A program made the position numbers and the translations under genes. From NCBI GenBank assembly GCA_016785225.1, contig JAFBJZ010000109.1:1860001-1924000 (forward strand): 64,000 nucleotides of DNA, read 5' to 3'. Position 1 is the stretch's first letter, and every line of letters begins with the position of its first letter. Source of the DNA: Psettodes erumei (lineage: Eukaryota; Chordata; Actinopteri; Pleuronectiformes; Psettodidae). Under the pieces are notes generated by a model. It ran no database searches. It saw nothing but the letters and a program-made list of their open reading frames with translations, and was not told the origin of the DNA. Below, one piece after another: positions 21,101 to 31,765 of the stretch.

Positions 21101-24100
21101 CTACTCTATGTTCTCTCTCATTCTCCCCATTCATCAGCTCTTCAAAATGCTCTTTCCGTCTTCCCATCATACTTCTGGCTTCTGTCACTACATTTCCCTC
21201 TCTGGGAAATCCTTAATCACCCTAACCTGCTGCACATCCTTGGACCTCTATCTCTTTGTTTTGCCAACTTGTACAAATCATTCTCCCCCTCCTTACTAAG
21301 TCATCATACGTCCTTTTTTGGCCTTTGCCACCTCTATCTTCACTTTGCGCTGCATCTCCCTGTACTCCTGCTTACTCTCATCAGTGACCTGCATGTCCCA
21401 CTTCTTCTCAGCTAACCTCTTTCTCTGGATACATTCCTGCACTTCCTCATTCCACCACCAGGTCTCCTTGTCTACTTTCCTCCCAGATGACACACCAAGT
21501 TCCCTTCTACCTGTCTCCCTGATAATATTAGCTGGTAGCACCTCCTGACCACCCAGGGCCTGTCCCAACTCCTTCCTGAAATCCACACAACATTCCTCCT
21601 CTCTCAGCTTCCACCACTTCATCCTCTTCTCTACCTTTGTCTTCCTCATCTTTTTCACCACCACATTCATCCTACACACTACCATCCTACGCTGTCTTGC
21701 TGCATTCTCACCTGCCACTACTTTGCAGTCACTAATCTCCTTAAGTTTACATCATCTGTACAAGATATAGTCTACCTGTGTGCTCCTACCTCCACTCTTA
21801 TACGTTATCCTGTGTTCATGTCTCTTCTCAAAAAAGGTATTCACGAAAGCCATTTCGATCCTTTTTGCAAAATCAACTATCATCTTTCCTTCTTCATTCC
21901 TAGCATCAATACCAAACCTGCCCATCACTTCCTCATCTCCTTTGTTTCCTTTGAGGTCTGCACCAATCACCACCCTCTTGCCTTTAGGGATACTCTGCAT
22001 CACCCCATCTAACTCACTCCAGAATTTCTCCTTCTCTTCTGGCTCACATCCCACCTGTGGGGCATAACTGCTAATAACATTTAACAACACACCTTCAATT
22101 TCTATCTTCATACTCATCAATCTATCTTACAACCTTCTCACCTCCAGAACATTCCTAACCAAGTCCTCCTTCAGGATAACCCCTACTCCATTTCTTCTCC
22201 TGTCAACACCATTGCAGAACAACTAAAATCCTGCTCCTAAGCTCCTAGCCTTGCTACCTTTCTACCTGGTCTTCTGAACACACAGAATTTCCACTTTATT
22301 CCCCTGCATCATGTCCACCAACTCTTGAGCTACTCTCTTGACCTCTTCTTCTCCATCTGCCTGTGGACACGTCTTCCTCCTCTCCTTCTTTGACCCACAG
22401 TCGAAGATGCCCTTCCTGACACAACCCTCTTCTATTTATCCGGGTTTTTGGACAGGCATGAAAAAGACACTGGCTTGCAGCCCTTGTGGCTGCATTGGTC
22501 GTATAAGGGTGTTAGGCAATCTTAAACATGTTCCCAGTATTTACATTATATTCACTGTGTAATGTTTCTCCCTCCAGGTCATCATAATAGAACCTTTCTT
22601 TGATTGCTATGTACCTATGGTACGAATGGCAGGAGCCAAGCCTGTGTTGATACCGTTACGCCTTGTAAGTTCAACCTAAAGCCACTTGTGTTTTAACATG
22701 CGTGTTCCATATTTACAATATGCACTTGACCTACTGATCTGGCCTGAGGAAGGTCGAACATTTTAAGGCTCATGACACACAATATCTCCTGCAATATTTT
22801 AGAAGTCCAGAAAGAAGAACATCACAAGTGCTGACTGGTTTCTTGACCCAGATGAGCTTTCCAGTAAATTCAACTCCAAGACAAAGGCCATCATCATCAA
22901 CACACCCAACAATCCTATAGGGAAGGCAAGTACACATCATGTTCATCATGTGTGAGAAATGTAAACACTTGACACTCGACCTGACATGAGAGAAGAATCA
23001 AGTGGTCTCAGTAGTTTCTGTTCTCCTGCAGGTTTTCACCAGAGATGAGCTACAGATGATTGCTGACCTCTGTATTAAACATGACACTCTGTGCTTCAGT
23101 GATGAGGTTTATGAGTGGCTCATCTACAGGGGCCACCAGCATATCAAAATAGGTAGGTTTTCAGCTCAACATACTCAAAACTGTATATAAGAGCAATTCA
23201 AATTCATCCATCTTCTATACAATAGAAGTTTTGTGCACACATAGCTTCAAGGTTAGCAGCCTCTAAAACCTGAAATGCTTCAGATTCCAATCTTAGCAGT
23301 AAACTATATTCTTGTGTCCTTGCGTGTTATGCTTTGCCTTCTGCGTAGACAGCTTAACTGCCAGTATGCCACTGGCCAACTAGCGCAGTCACCAACTGGA
23401 CAAGAAGTTAATTCAAGAGAGCTATTCGCTCCATCAGCTGTCTCCTCGTGACTGACTGGATTGGTTGACACAGCTCGTATGCTTCTCCCATTTATGGACT
23501 CAGCACATGCATTAACTTTACCTCTGTTGTGAGGTCTCTGGACCCTGTGATTTTATAGCAATAATTTATTTCAGTCTGAAATTTCACTGTTAGAGTTAAA
23601 TATTTATGTGATTGTGGCCGGATACTTTTCATTCTGCCCTGGGGAGCATTTAAAGCATTTATTTTGTATACGTCAGCACACTACAAAAAACATATTTAAA
23701 ATGTGTTACTGGACTTACAGTTAAATTCCATAAAAGCAATATATTGTTTTCTTTTTCGACAGCCACTCTGCCTGGAATGTGGGACAGAACAATTACTATC
23801 GGCAGTGCAGGGAAAACATTTAGTGTTACTGGATGGAAGGTGAGAAATCAGACTTAACACGCTATTTTCACTGCCGCCATTGGTTCTTCACGTAATGGAG
23901 TTGTACTTTATATCTTCCAGCTTGGTTGGTCTATAGGACCAGAACACTTGATAAAGCATCTTCAGACTGTCATGCAGAACACTCTGTACACCTGTCCGAC
24001 ACCTTTACAGGCAAGTCCTTCAGATCTGTAGGAAAAAGCACGGGATGTTAAAAGCTCTTGTTTTTTGAAGTGTGTCTCTTAATCTTCAGGAGGCTGTGGC

Positions 24101-25257
24101 ACAAGGTTTGCAACTGAACTATGAGCTGATGGGTCAGCCCGAATGCTACTTCTCCTCACTCGCAGAGGAACTTGAAGGAAAGAGGGATCACATGGCTGCC
24201 ATCCTGCAGGAGGCTGGGATGACTCCTGTCGTCCCAGAGGGAGGCTACTTTATGTTGGTGGATGTCACATCTCTCAGTGAGTCGATGCACATTTGTACTG
24301 TGATCACTGACACATTAACACTGGTGTTCCTTGCGAATAGTGTGGACATCTGAGAACAAATTCCACATTTCATGTTGATGTTGTATGTCTCACAGAAGAA
24401 GAATGTGCAAGGAAAACTTGAGCTCACAGTGGGAAGACATAACATTTCAAATTTGTCATTTTGATGTAGGAGCTATGAGATATATAAAACATCATTTTTG
24501 CATTGGATCCAAAACCTGATGACACACCGGAGAAATTTAGTGATAGTATCTTGTACTATACAGTTGTGATGCCATCATGGTTACAGAATCTATTGGACAG
24601 ACACACATCTGCCAAAGAACTCAAAAAAACCTCTGTAGTGGAGTACACACTCATGGTTATTTGTGGCCTCTGGCACATTCTAATGCCACATGATAAAAAC
24701 TTTGTGTTTTATCTCTTTGGAAGTGGATCAGCTGTGGGAGTGTTGGACCCCAAACCTACTACCTATTCATCTTTGATCTGTGTTCGTTGTAGATCAGGAC
24801 CTGTCACATATGGGCGACGATGAAGCCTATGACTACAAGTTTGTAAAGTGGATGATTAAAGAAAAGGTTAGTTTCTGAGTTTATTCCATTTTGTCCTCTA
24901 CAATATGCAGCATACATTCACATTGCAGCATGTTTTAATTTTTTTATTGCTGTTCTTAATAAAAATATATTTCCGATAGAAACTGGCAGCCATTCCAGTC
25001 ACAGCTTTTGTTGGAGAGGAATCCAAGAAGCAGTTTGAGAAATACATTCGCCTCTGCTTCATTAAGGTCAATACAGAAACTGTCTGATTGTTTTAAACCC
25101 CAAATCATGCAGTAAAGATTAATGTTAACTGTGGTGCAATATCATCGTTCCTGTCATGACACAGAATTTTCATAACCCTCACTTCTCTTTCTATTAACAG
25201 CAAGACAGTACTCTTGAAGCAGCAGGGAACATCTTGAAAAACTGGAGTCAAATGTAA
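18044..25257 (+). CDS. kyat3: Kynurenine--oxoglutarate transaminase 3 (13 coding exons)
   Basis: The joined CDS is 18044-18133, 18532-18593, 19322-19466, 19890-20039, 22578-22664, 22803-22925, 23032-23152, 23763-23839, 23921-24010, 24090-24276, 24793-24866, 24980-25066 and 25201-25257. It encodes 449 residues; human KYAT3 is 454 from memory. The product is a fold-type I PLP aminotransferase that converts kynurenine to kynurenic acid and also has glutamine transaminase and cysteine-conjugate beta-lyase activity. Visible features: RIEGLDKNVW near the N-terminus, NQYTRGFGHPS, Asn215 in NTPNNP, Asp243 and Tyr246 in SDEVYEW, the PLP lysine K277 in GSAGKTFSVTGWK, and the substrate carboxylate Arg426. 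The first 30 residues are basic, with no acidic residue, like a mitochondrial presequence. Every exon joins in phase. KYAT1 is less likely because RIEGLD and the C-terminal text match KYAT3. Confidence 0.95.
18532..18593 (+). CDS. kyat3: kyat3 coding exon 2
   Basis: The acceptor is a NAGNAG (gcagcag): use of the first AG gives exon start 18532, the second 18535, so a single Gln codon can be included or skipped. The exon encodes QIMTSRHSHSKRIEGLDKNV plus two bases of a Trp codon. The ATG at 18538 could start a cytosolic isoform, as reported for human KYAT3. The donor is GTAAGT at 18594. Confidence 0.88.
19322..19466 (+). CDS. kyat3: kyat3 coding exon 3
   Basis: The acceptor tgtcaattcag ends at 19321. 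The first base completes the Trp codon. The exon encodes VAFTSLAADPSVVNLGQGFP to NQYTRGF, the substrate-binding N-terminal strand of the family, and ends before GTAAGA at 19467. Confidence 0.93.
19890..20039 (+). CDS. kyat3: kyat3 coding exon 4
   Basis: Fifty codons from GHPSLVKAL to LVEQGDE include the cofactor-phosphate loop VGGYGSLF. The acceptor tttaaaag ends at 19889; the donor is GAG then GTAAGG at 20040. The LINE remnant in the next intron begins within a few tens of bases of this donor. Confidence 0.94.
20055..22510 (-). mobile_element. Decayed RTE-like LINE retrotransposon inside kyat3 intron 5
   Basis: Read on the minus strand, degraded fragments appear in the right order. First comes an AP-type endonuclease (22120-21752, with YAPQVGC and SGGRSTQVDYIL, preceded near 22300-22130 by a stop-broken LCVQKTR region). 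A connector follows (21718-21296, ETWWWNEEVQ). The reverse transcriptase is in pieces (21188-20970 AGPDDIPLEVW; 20860-20516 CEQQYGFMPRKS and VDLEKAYDKVPREELWYC; 20600-20307 GLRQGSA and FADDIVICSESREQV). The thumb-like part VQAGWNGWRKVSGV ends near 20060. Frameshifts, stops and small deletions make it inactive. The C-terminal part and 3' tail expected after the last fragment are absent, while 5' sequence is kept to about 22505. Clade assignment to RTE is from memory of related fish elements. Confidence 0.82.
22578..22664 (+). CDS. kyat3: kyat3 coding exon 5
   Basis: Twenty-nine codons encode VIIIEPFFDCYVPMVRMAGA to PLRL, the EPFFDCY strand typical of this aminotransferase group. The acceptor is ctccctccag ending 22577 and the donor is GTAAGT at 22665. 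Confidence 0.94.
22803..22925 (+). CDS. kyat3: kyat3 coding exon 6 (GC donor)
   Basis: Forty-one codons run from KSRKKNITSADWFLDP to INTPNNPIGK and include Asn215, which contacts the PLP ring. The exon ends AAG followed by GCAAGT at 22926: a GC donor that otherwise matches consensus perfectly. No GT in reach keeps the frame to the next exon. Confidence 0.93.
23032..23152 (+). CDS. kyat3: kyat3 coding exon 7
   Basis: The exon encodes VFTRDELQMIADLCIKHD to GHQHIKI plus one base of an Ala codon, and carries Asp243 and Tyr246 in SDEVYEW. The acceptor is ttctcctgcag ending 23031; the donor is GTAGGT at 23153. Confidence 0.95.
23763..23839 (+). CDS. kyat3: kyat3 coding exon 8 (PLP lysine)
   Basis: Two bases complete Ala260, then TLPGMWDRTITIGSAGKTF to GWK. 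K277 in SAGKTF is the Schiff-base lysine of class I aminotransferases. The acceptor tttttcgacag ends 23762; the donor GTGAGA starts at 23840. Confidence 0.95.
23921..24010 (+). CDS. kyat3: kyat3 coding exon 9 (GC donor)
   Basis: Thirty codons encode LGWSIGPEHLIKHLQTVMQN to TCPTPLQ. The exon ends CAG followed by GCAAGT at 24011, a second GC donor. The nearest downstream GT would shift the frame relative to the next exon. Confidence 0.94.
24090..24276 (+). CDS. kyat3: kyat3 coding exon 10
   Basis: Sixty-two codons plus one base run from EAVAQGLQLNYELMGQPECY to FMLVDVTSL, part of the C-terminal small domain. The donor is GTGAGT at 24277. The split codon joined to the next exon gives Asn. Confidence 0.94.
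24793..24866 (+). CDS. kyat3: kyat3 coding exon 11
   Basis: Two bases complete Asn378, then QDLSHMGDDEAYDYKFVKWM to KEK, which aligns with the DPDLSDM...YDYKFVKWM segment of human KYAT3. The acceptor tgttcgttgtag ends 24792; the donor is GTTAGT. Confidence 0.93.
24980..25066 (+). CDS. kyat3: kyat3 coding exon 12
   Basis: Twenty-nine codons encode KLAAIPVTAFVGEESKKQFE to RLCFIK and include Arg426, which binds the substrate alpha-carboxylate in this family. The acceptor is ttccgatag ending 24979; the donor is GTCAAT at 25067. Confidence 0.94.
25201..25257 (+). CDS. kyat3: kyat3 terminal coding exon
   Basis: The acceptor ctattaacag ends 25200. Eighteen codons (QDSTLEAAGNILKNWSQM) and TAA complete the protein, matching the KDSTLDAAEEIIKAW C-terminus of mammalian KYAT3. 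Confidence 0.94.
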   Translation, partial: QDSTLEAAGNILKNWSQM

Positions 25258-25405
25258 TGGGGTGCAGTGTCTGGAGACTTCAGCGGAAGTTCAAGGAAGG
25301 AGGACCAACAATGTGGATGAAGGCTACATTGCATACAAACTGGAAATTAGTGAAATGTTTGTCATGAAAATATTGATAATAAAATGTGTGTTCACTTTTT
25401 AGAGC
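25258..25405 (+). terminator. kyat3: kyat3 3' UTR and polyadenylation signal
   Basis: A canonical AATAAA lies at 25378-25383, 121 bases after the stop codon, followed by a GT-rich stretch (gtgtgttcac) that suits cleavage-stimulating factor binding. The transcript should end near 25400. Confidence 0.75.
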
Positions 25406-25584
25406 ATATCCTGTTTTAAGGGAGAGGATCCCTGTCATCAACATGATTTAAATGAGTTGTTGGTGGTGGTTTAACATTAGACACACAACAGACACAGGAC
25501 TTTTTTCATTTTTACTGTTAGGTCACAGATAGGGTTAAACTAAGCCTCATTGAATTGTAAACTTACAGATGACCAGATATTCAG

Positions 25585-25730
25585 TAATTTACTTTGTATA
25601 GTGCCAAATCACAATATACATTATATGTGGTACTTTACACAAGGTCAAAACATTACAATGAAACTCAGCAGTTCCCACCATGAGCAGGCACTTGGCAACA
25701 ATGGAAAGGAAGAACTCCCTTTATGAATTG
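25585..25730 (+). repeat. Teleost repeat with 'gagcaggcacttggcaacaa' core
   Basis: The order 'atagtgccaaatcacaatat', 'ggtactttacacaaggtc', 'ccaccatgagcaggcacttg', 'gcaacaatggaaaggaagaa' and 'ctcccttt' matches a very common percomorph repeat recognised from memory. It has no coding potential. Confidence 0.65.
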
Positions 25731-27360
25731 AATGAATACAAAGTTAGACAATATCAGCTGCTTGGACTTTGCCAGTGTTCATATTTGGTTTACATTTGTC
25801 TTTGGCAAATATCTGTAAAAGTAAAACACAGACACAAATGATGGAAATGTTTGCAATGTTTTGTGTTAAAGTCAGTGACACTGACATCATTTTCAGAAAT
25901 CATGTTGTATTTCTTACTCTCACCCCTTTCTGTTTTTCAAAGTGCAACCTAACATATGCATACTGTTACATTTATCTAATTGAAACGTCTCCTTTATATT
26001 CTTGTGAGCTGATTTACAAGCTGGAAAACAGGGTTTTCCAAATCAGCACTAGTTCAACTGGTAAACATTTTTAAATATAATTGACCATTATTGAGCCTTT
26101 AAAACGTATAATGTAAATTGAAAACATAAAATTAGGTATGTTCATTGATTTAAAGAAAAAAACATTTTTTACAGTGGCATACGTGTGACGCCATTGAGGG
26201 CTTAGCTGCTAATGGCGGTCAGCGTTCCGCAATCAACTAAGGATAAAAAAAAAAAAACTAAAATCAAAACAAGGTTTTCCACTGACAGAACAAGCTATTA
26301 TGTCAACCTTTTGACTGTGTGGAGCAGTATGCCATTGATGAAACTCAGTTACACCATTAAATTGCCATTAGGTGTCCCAAACTCCCTGCCGCGGTTCCTG
26401 TGTGCAGCTAACATAGGTAAACTAGCATATTTTAGCGAGCCAAGAGGCCGCCTTGTATCAGGGCTAACAGCAGATGACAGGAAAGAAGCAATGTTTAACC
26501 TGCCACCTCATCAATGTTTGACTGAATTTTTTATCCATTCAGAAAGAAACAGCCAACTTTCTCCCAACAGGGACAGGGAGTAGGGAAACTTCCAGCTACA
26601 CTGACAGCACAGCTGCAGTTGGCTGGAGCACGACCTAATAATAATAATAATATCAATAATCATTTGGTCAGTGTGGACATATGCAGACAAGAAGGTCAAG
26701 TATAAAAAGCACGGTGTTCTTTTGTTAGCGAGGTGTCACAGCAAGAAATCTGCTCTACTATTATATCTATATGTAACTCAATCACAATGCAGGGCTGGCT
26801 AAGTTTACTAACCACTACTTACAACAGTAGACAAGCAGAAAGCTCGTAATGAGAAATAATAATGGTAATTATTTAAAGAATTAAAAGTGATGTTCCTGGT
26901 TATCTTGAAAAGCTACTGGTCCGGAGGCTAGTAGCAGATTGAACTTACTGTCATCCCTGAGAAACCAGAAACTATTTCCTCCCAAAGTTTTAGCACTCAA
27001 ATGTCAGAAAAATGTGAATCACGTTGTTGTCAGGGTCACACGTTGCAACTTTGACCTCCAGTGACTGATTGAAACGTTCAGCTTGCCTTTTGTGTGTTGT
27101 TACAGTTTTATATTGTTGTTAGATGTACTAATTTCACATCGTGGACAAATGAGTCCATTTTTTATACTATTAATGTTGTGCCTAATTAATAATGGATGAG
27201 GTCTAGAATTGGGGCTTGTCTTAGTACAGGTTAGACTAATAACATGTTGAACCTTTGTTTGCTTTTTTGTGGTGCCAGCAGAACTGGACCTTGGCCAGAG
27301 AGTGGCCAGTTGCAGTAACATATTCAGGAATGTTAGATGAGCGATTTGTGGCAGTTCTTT
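25731..27360. other. Intergenic DNA, nothing recognised
   Basis: The longest frame, 123 codons at 26212-26583, starts in a lysine/poly-A stretch (26245-26257) and resembles no family I know. A short (TAA)n tract lies near 26634-26651. No splice-supported exons were seen. Confidence 0.45.
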
Positions 27361-30300
27361 GTGGAGCAGCCTCGGCCTGCCCTGCCGTCATTCTCACTGG
27401 AACCAGTTAGGCTTTTGTTCCATCCCCAGGCTTTGTTTACTTTAATCATGGTAATTAAGTGATGTCTGCTGTGTGCGCCGCAATGCACATCTTTATTGCC
27501 TCTAATTTGTCAGTAGTGAGGATAAGGATGTGTGTGAGAAATTAAAATAAAATTAATGTTCTGTATAAACACTGTGCTTATGGCTGCCATGCATGCCTGG
27601 AATCTCTCACTCTGTGGATTGTGTATATAAAAGTCTGAAAGGTGTCCATGTATGTACACAATGTAGTGTAACAAACAATGATTGCATGTCTTTATATGGA
27701 ATTTAAGCATTGTGTGGGAAAAACAGAAAGTGACAGCAAACATTTTGACATGTCACAGCAGTAAATGTGTAAATAATAAGATGATTGATGACTGAATTCA
27801 GTTAGCTGCCTCAGGTTGCTATTGTGTATGCTGGGCAACAGTATTTAAGGGCCCAGTAGTGTATTCAATTACACTTCTGTTTTTCTGCCATGATTTTACA
27901 TTATTCTGATTTGTTTAGTTCGTTATGTGTTTAAAATTCATAGATTCTTTGTCATGAAAGCCACACCACACTGTGAATAATGATGTTTATTGATCCTGTA
28001 GACCACTTGAGGGAGACAAAGTACATTAGACTGAAACAAAAGTTGCCTGTGCCCATTTCCTGTTGTGTTTAATATTTGTCTTTCCATTTACAGCAGCGAT
28101 GCAAAAGGAAAACAACCCATTTAGAGTTTAGTGTTAATTAATTGTAATGTTTTTGCCATTAATGTAAATAGATGTATTTACTCAAGATGACATGACTGCT
28201 GCCTCAGTCGGGTACAAATATGAAACCACCACTTGCAGCAGTGGAAGAACAAGGACATGCTTTGCCTCAGAAAATGCAAAAAAATGTAAAATGATGCAAA
28301 AACTCTTTACAGTTTTTACTTTTGCTTACTTTACAGTACATTTGTGAGCCATACAAAATTGGCACAGATTTCCTGTGAAATTCAGAGCTCCAGCAGGCCC
28401 ACGTCCATCGACTGTACTGGAGCAAACGCTGGGGTTCCAGACCTGAAGCAGGTCTTTGTGTGCGCTGCACATTTAGCACAACAAACACCTTAACTTAAAG
28501 CTTTTTCCAGCTGCTGTAGTCAACAGTGGTATGCCTGCACTTAATCTGGTGGTGGAAGCACTATCTGATGAAATGCTTTTAATTGTAGCCTCGGAGTTAA
28601 TAGTCAACGTTCCAAGCTACTTGGCGTGAAATTGTGCTGTGCTAGGGACGGAGGTGCTCCGTGCTGCTGGCAAAACAGGGGGAAAGGTGAGGAGGGGCGC
28701 TGATGTTCACCCCCCCGACCCAACCCCCGAGATTAACATCTATACACACCGTCACTGTGTGAACCTTTGCATTTATGCAGGTTGATGATGTCATGGAAAC
28801 TAGAAGCCAGGTTTTTCTACATAAGCATATTGAAAAATGACACCTGTCTGCCTGGACAAAAGATCCCTTTCCTTTACATAGATTTTTCTGCTACTGAGTC
28901 CTTGCTCTTTACTTTGTCTGTGTCCACAGCCTCATGCTTATAGAATGTCAGCAGCCAGCTTCTCCTGTAATTTGATCCCTGGCTCTGTGTTACTTTAACC
29001 ACCTCAAAATTCAGAGGTTTGCTTCTAATGACTTGCTGAGGTTTGAGTAAAGTGAATTAAAACATCAAACTGGTTAAACCTGTTTGAAGCTTTACGGCAG
29101 ATGGCACGAATCGTGTTTATCGATCATATTTTCAGTGAATGCACTTGGAGAGGTACTCGCTTTGGAATATGTGACATCTGCTTTCTTATCGATTGAATGT
29201 GCAGTTTGTGCTCATTGTGCTTGTGTTTTCACTGGGTATTGTGGTATATTTTTTACAGCCAGTTGTTTTTATCTCTTTTAAATAACAGTGTGTAGCAATA
29301 ACTCTCGCACTGTGCCATGTAGGCTGAATTTTTCATGTGTAGGAATATCCAGCACCATAAATGCATAATGCTGCATACAGCAGTTGTAATATAGTGTGAG
29401 AACCAATACTGGGAATACAGCAACTGCAGTTAAAAATCCTGAATAGGATTATTATTATGCAGGCGGCTGTAATCAGGCATTTTTCGTGCGCAGTTACCAG
29501 ATCCCTGTGGATTAGATGTTTGTCGGCATAATGCCATCATAATTTATGTTAATTATGATTATTGTGCCAATAATCTAATGTCACGATCCCGTTATGAAGG
29601 AGGAATTAGGTTATTGTTGCCCTTAAAATGGGAGCAGATGTTTTGTGTTATTTTATGTTGCCTCTAGGTGGCCACGTTGATCATGTTCTGCACAGAAGCA
29701 GAGCGCATTGCCCTTCCTCCTGCATTCAAACCAAACTTTGCCAAACAGCGTTAAGTGTGTGGAGGTTGGTCCTCCACCTCCTTCTGTCCTCTGATAAATG
29801 CACTTGTGCACATTGAGGCGTCTTCTGCTCAGATTGTGTACGAAACATGTTTTTAGTGGAGATGGCTGATTTTGGTTTAAAAGGTAGACCAGATACACGG
29901 AAAGGGAGGCTGACTGACTTGGCTAATACATGGATGCTAGATCATACATATCCCATAATGCAAGTCAGTAGTATCACCTTTTGTATACCTGATTGGTCTT
30001 TCAATAGTGCCTCTGACTTGCCCTGCAGGTTCAAACCCAAGTCTCAAACAGTCCAGATAACCTACATGATATGTCTATGATGTCATCAAACTTTGGAAAT
30101 CTCTCCAGAGCTGCAGAAGACATTGTGCAAGTGAATAGTGGTCCTTATGATGGAGCTCTGCTTTTAGTTATTTTTGCTCCAATGGAAGAGTAATTTGTGA
30201 AGTCTTGGAACGCTGTTAACCGTGTCACAACATTACATTTACAATAGAAAGTAAAAATGGCTCAAAGGACCACAGATGGGTCAAAATGAAGTACTAATCA

Positions 30301-30480
30301 TCAAATCATAATTTTTTTTTTATATTCGACTAATTCTGCAGCATTTCACAACATATGTTCTGTATCTATTGTGACAGGGACATAAATATCTGTGAGAATG
30401 CGAGGGGTGTAGCAGTGCACCCCCTAACGACGTCCGCTCTCACACAGGCCATATGGCGGTGTGTGCCCAGCTCTTATTGC
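27361..30480. other. Gene desert, nothing recognised
   Basis: The sequence is of mixed composition with no supported exon, RNA gene or transposon. A C-rich run sits near 28710-28730. All open frames are under about 85 codons and have no family resemblance. Confidence 0.45.
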
Positions 30481-30499
30481 CAGCCCCTGCTCTGTGCAC

Positions 30500-30700
30500 A
30501 CGGGCTAACAGCTTGGTGGACACATAATTAATTTGCCTAGGCGTCTGCCATTTATTTTCCAACCTACATTTTGTTAATTGGACAGAGGAGGTTAAAATCA
30601 AATTAATGTCTGTGGGTATGTTAAGGCTACTAATTGCATGGAATTTACAAGATGGGGCTTGCTTGTGGGAGCGCAGAATCAGGGGAGATACTGGAGAGGT
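30500..30700. promoter_or_regulatory. Candidate conserved non-coding element
   Basis: AT-rich but complex sequence with repeated homeodomain-type cores: ataattaattt at 30523-30533, 'tgttaattgg' near 30573, and 'tcaaattaatg'. It lies in a coding-free region and is not a recognised repeat. Chosen by eye; no cross-species alignment was made. Confidence 0.25.
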
Positions 30701-31544
30701 TGCTGGGGGGTGGCAGCGAGAACATCATATGTTTTGAATAATGTGGTCTGTAGGTCTTGTGCTAAAGTCCACAGAGGATGAGAGACAATCACAGATGATC
30801 ATAGACAAACACGCGACTTATCCCTTTGCAAAAAATGATGAAAGAAATGCAGCAAAAGAGTAGAACGCCCCCTCTCTCCTGACAGACCTGCCTTACATGG
30901 CATGACTGCATGTAATATGCAATTTTTGTTGTCCTGTGTTGTTTACAGCATAATGGAACCTGACATTGTGCCCCCCCCCTTTTTTTTCTCTGTTGCGTCA
31001 TTTTGCCCATGCTACCATTTAATTCACTAAGCACTAACTGTCTCTTGCAAGCAAAGTTGAATCAGACATGGAATATGAATTTAATCAAGTTAATTGACTA
31101 GTAAATGCAAATGTTATTAGGAGCCGAATAGGCAGCATAAATCTCGATGATGCCTGGTTTTTGTGTTTTGTAAACATCAAAAGATGATGATGAAAGTTGT
31201 TATCTAAATGATCAGAGAGATAGAAATTGCGTATAGAGAAATCGTTAATTAGAAATCCTGAATATAAAATAGCTCTGCCATTATATTATGTTTTCATCTA
31301 ATACAGTTCCTTCATACTGAATAATTAAAAATGGCTGTGTATCCTAAGATAGCAAATAATTAGCTGAGAAGGATTAGAAACATTTAGGAAAGACACATAA
31401 AATGATAAACCGAGTATATCGGCAGCTTTTTCACGTCGTGGAACTTTTTAAAGCCTGGGCTGTCTTTTTGGGGTGGAGGGCTGATGGGGCGATCAGTGCT
31501 GAGGCGTGGAGACGGTGCATGAGGGGTTAATGACAATACACGTG

Positions 31545-31670
31545 ATTGCATTCAGGCTTCCAGGGGATGATCCAGCTCGCCGGCGCCTGCAGCAGCTGCG
31601 TGGAAGGGGTGTTGGTATGGTGGCCCTCGAGCTGAGCAAAGCGGGGCACGTTGTCCACGGTAGCGATCCC
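31545..31670. other. Isolated GC/CpG-rich patch in the desert
   Basis: A short block (gctcgccggcgcctgcagca and following) is much richer in G+C than its neighbours. Both strands have short open frames, but none is recognised. It sits just before a pyrimidine tract at about 31686-31760. Confidence 0.35.
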
Positions 31671-31685
31671 TGCTGTTGTTAATCA

Positions 31686-31765
31686 CCTGCCCCCACCTCC
31701 CACCCCTCCCAAATCTCACCCCCCTCCTCTGGTTCTTCCTTTCTCTCTCTCTCTTTCCCCTGCAC
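31686..31765. repeat. C/T-rich pyrimidine tract
   Basis: Successive runs of C (ccccca, cccacccctccc, acccccctcc) followed by tctctctctctctttcccc. The complementary strand is a candidate for G-quadruplex or triplex structure. Confidence 0.8.

Noticed and set aside
24503..24823. 106-codon frame inside kyat3 intron 11
   Set aside because: It overlaps exon 11 in a different frame, resembles no family and has no splice support.
18044..25257. Assignment to KYAT1 (ccbl1)
   Set aside because: The RIEGLDKNVW start, the KDSTL-type C-terminus and the presequence fit KYAT3 better.
26212..26583. 123-codon plus-strand frame
   Set aside because: It begins in a poly-A/lysine stretch and has no recognisable domain or splice context; likely chance or very old repeat.
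31545..31670. Coding exon in the GC-rich patch
   Set aside because: Possible acceptor and donor were seen, but none of the frames gives a recognisable protein and the donor is weak.
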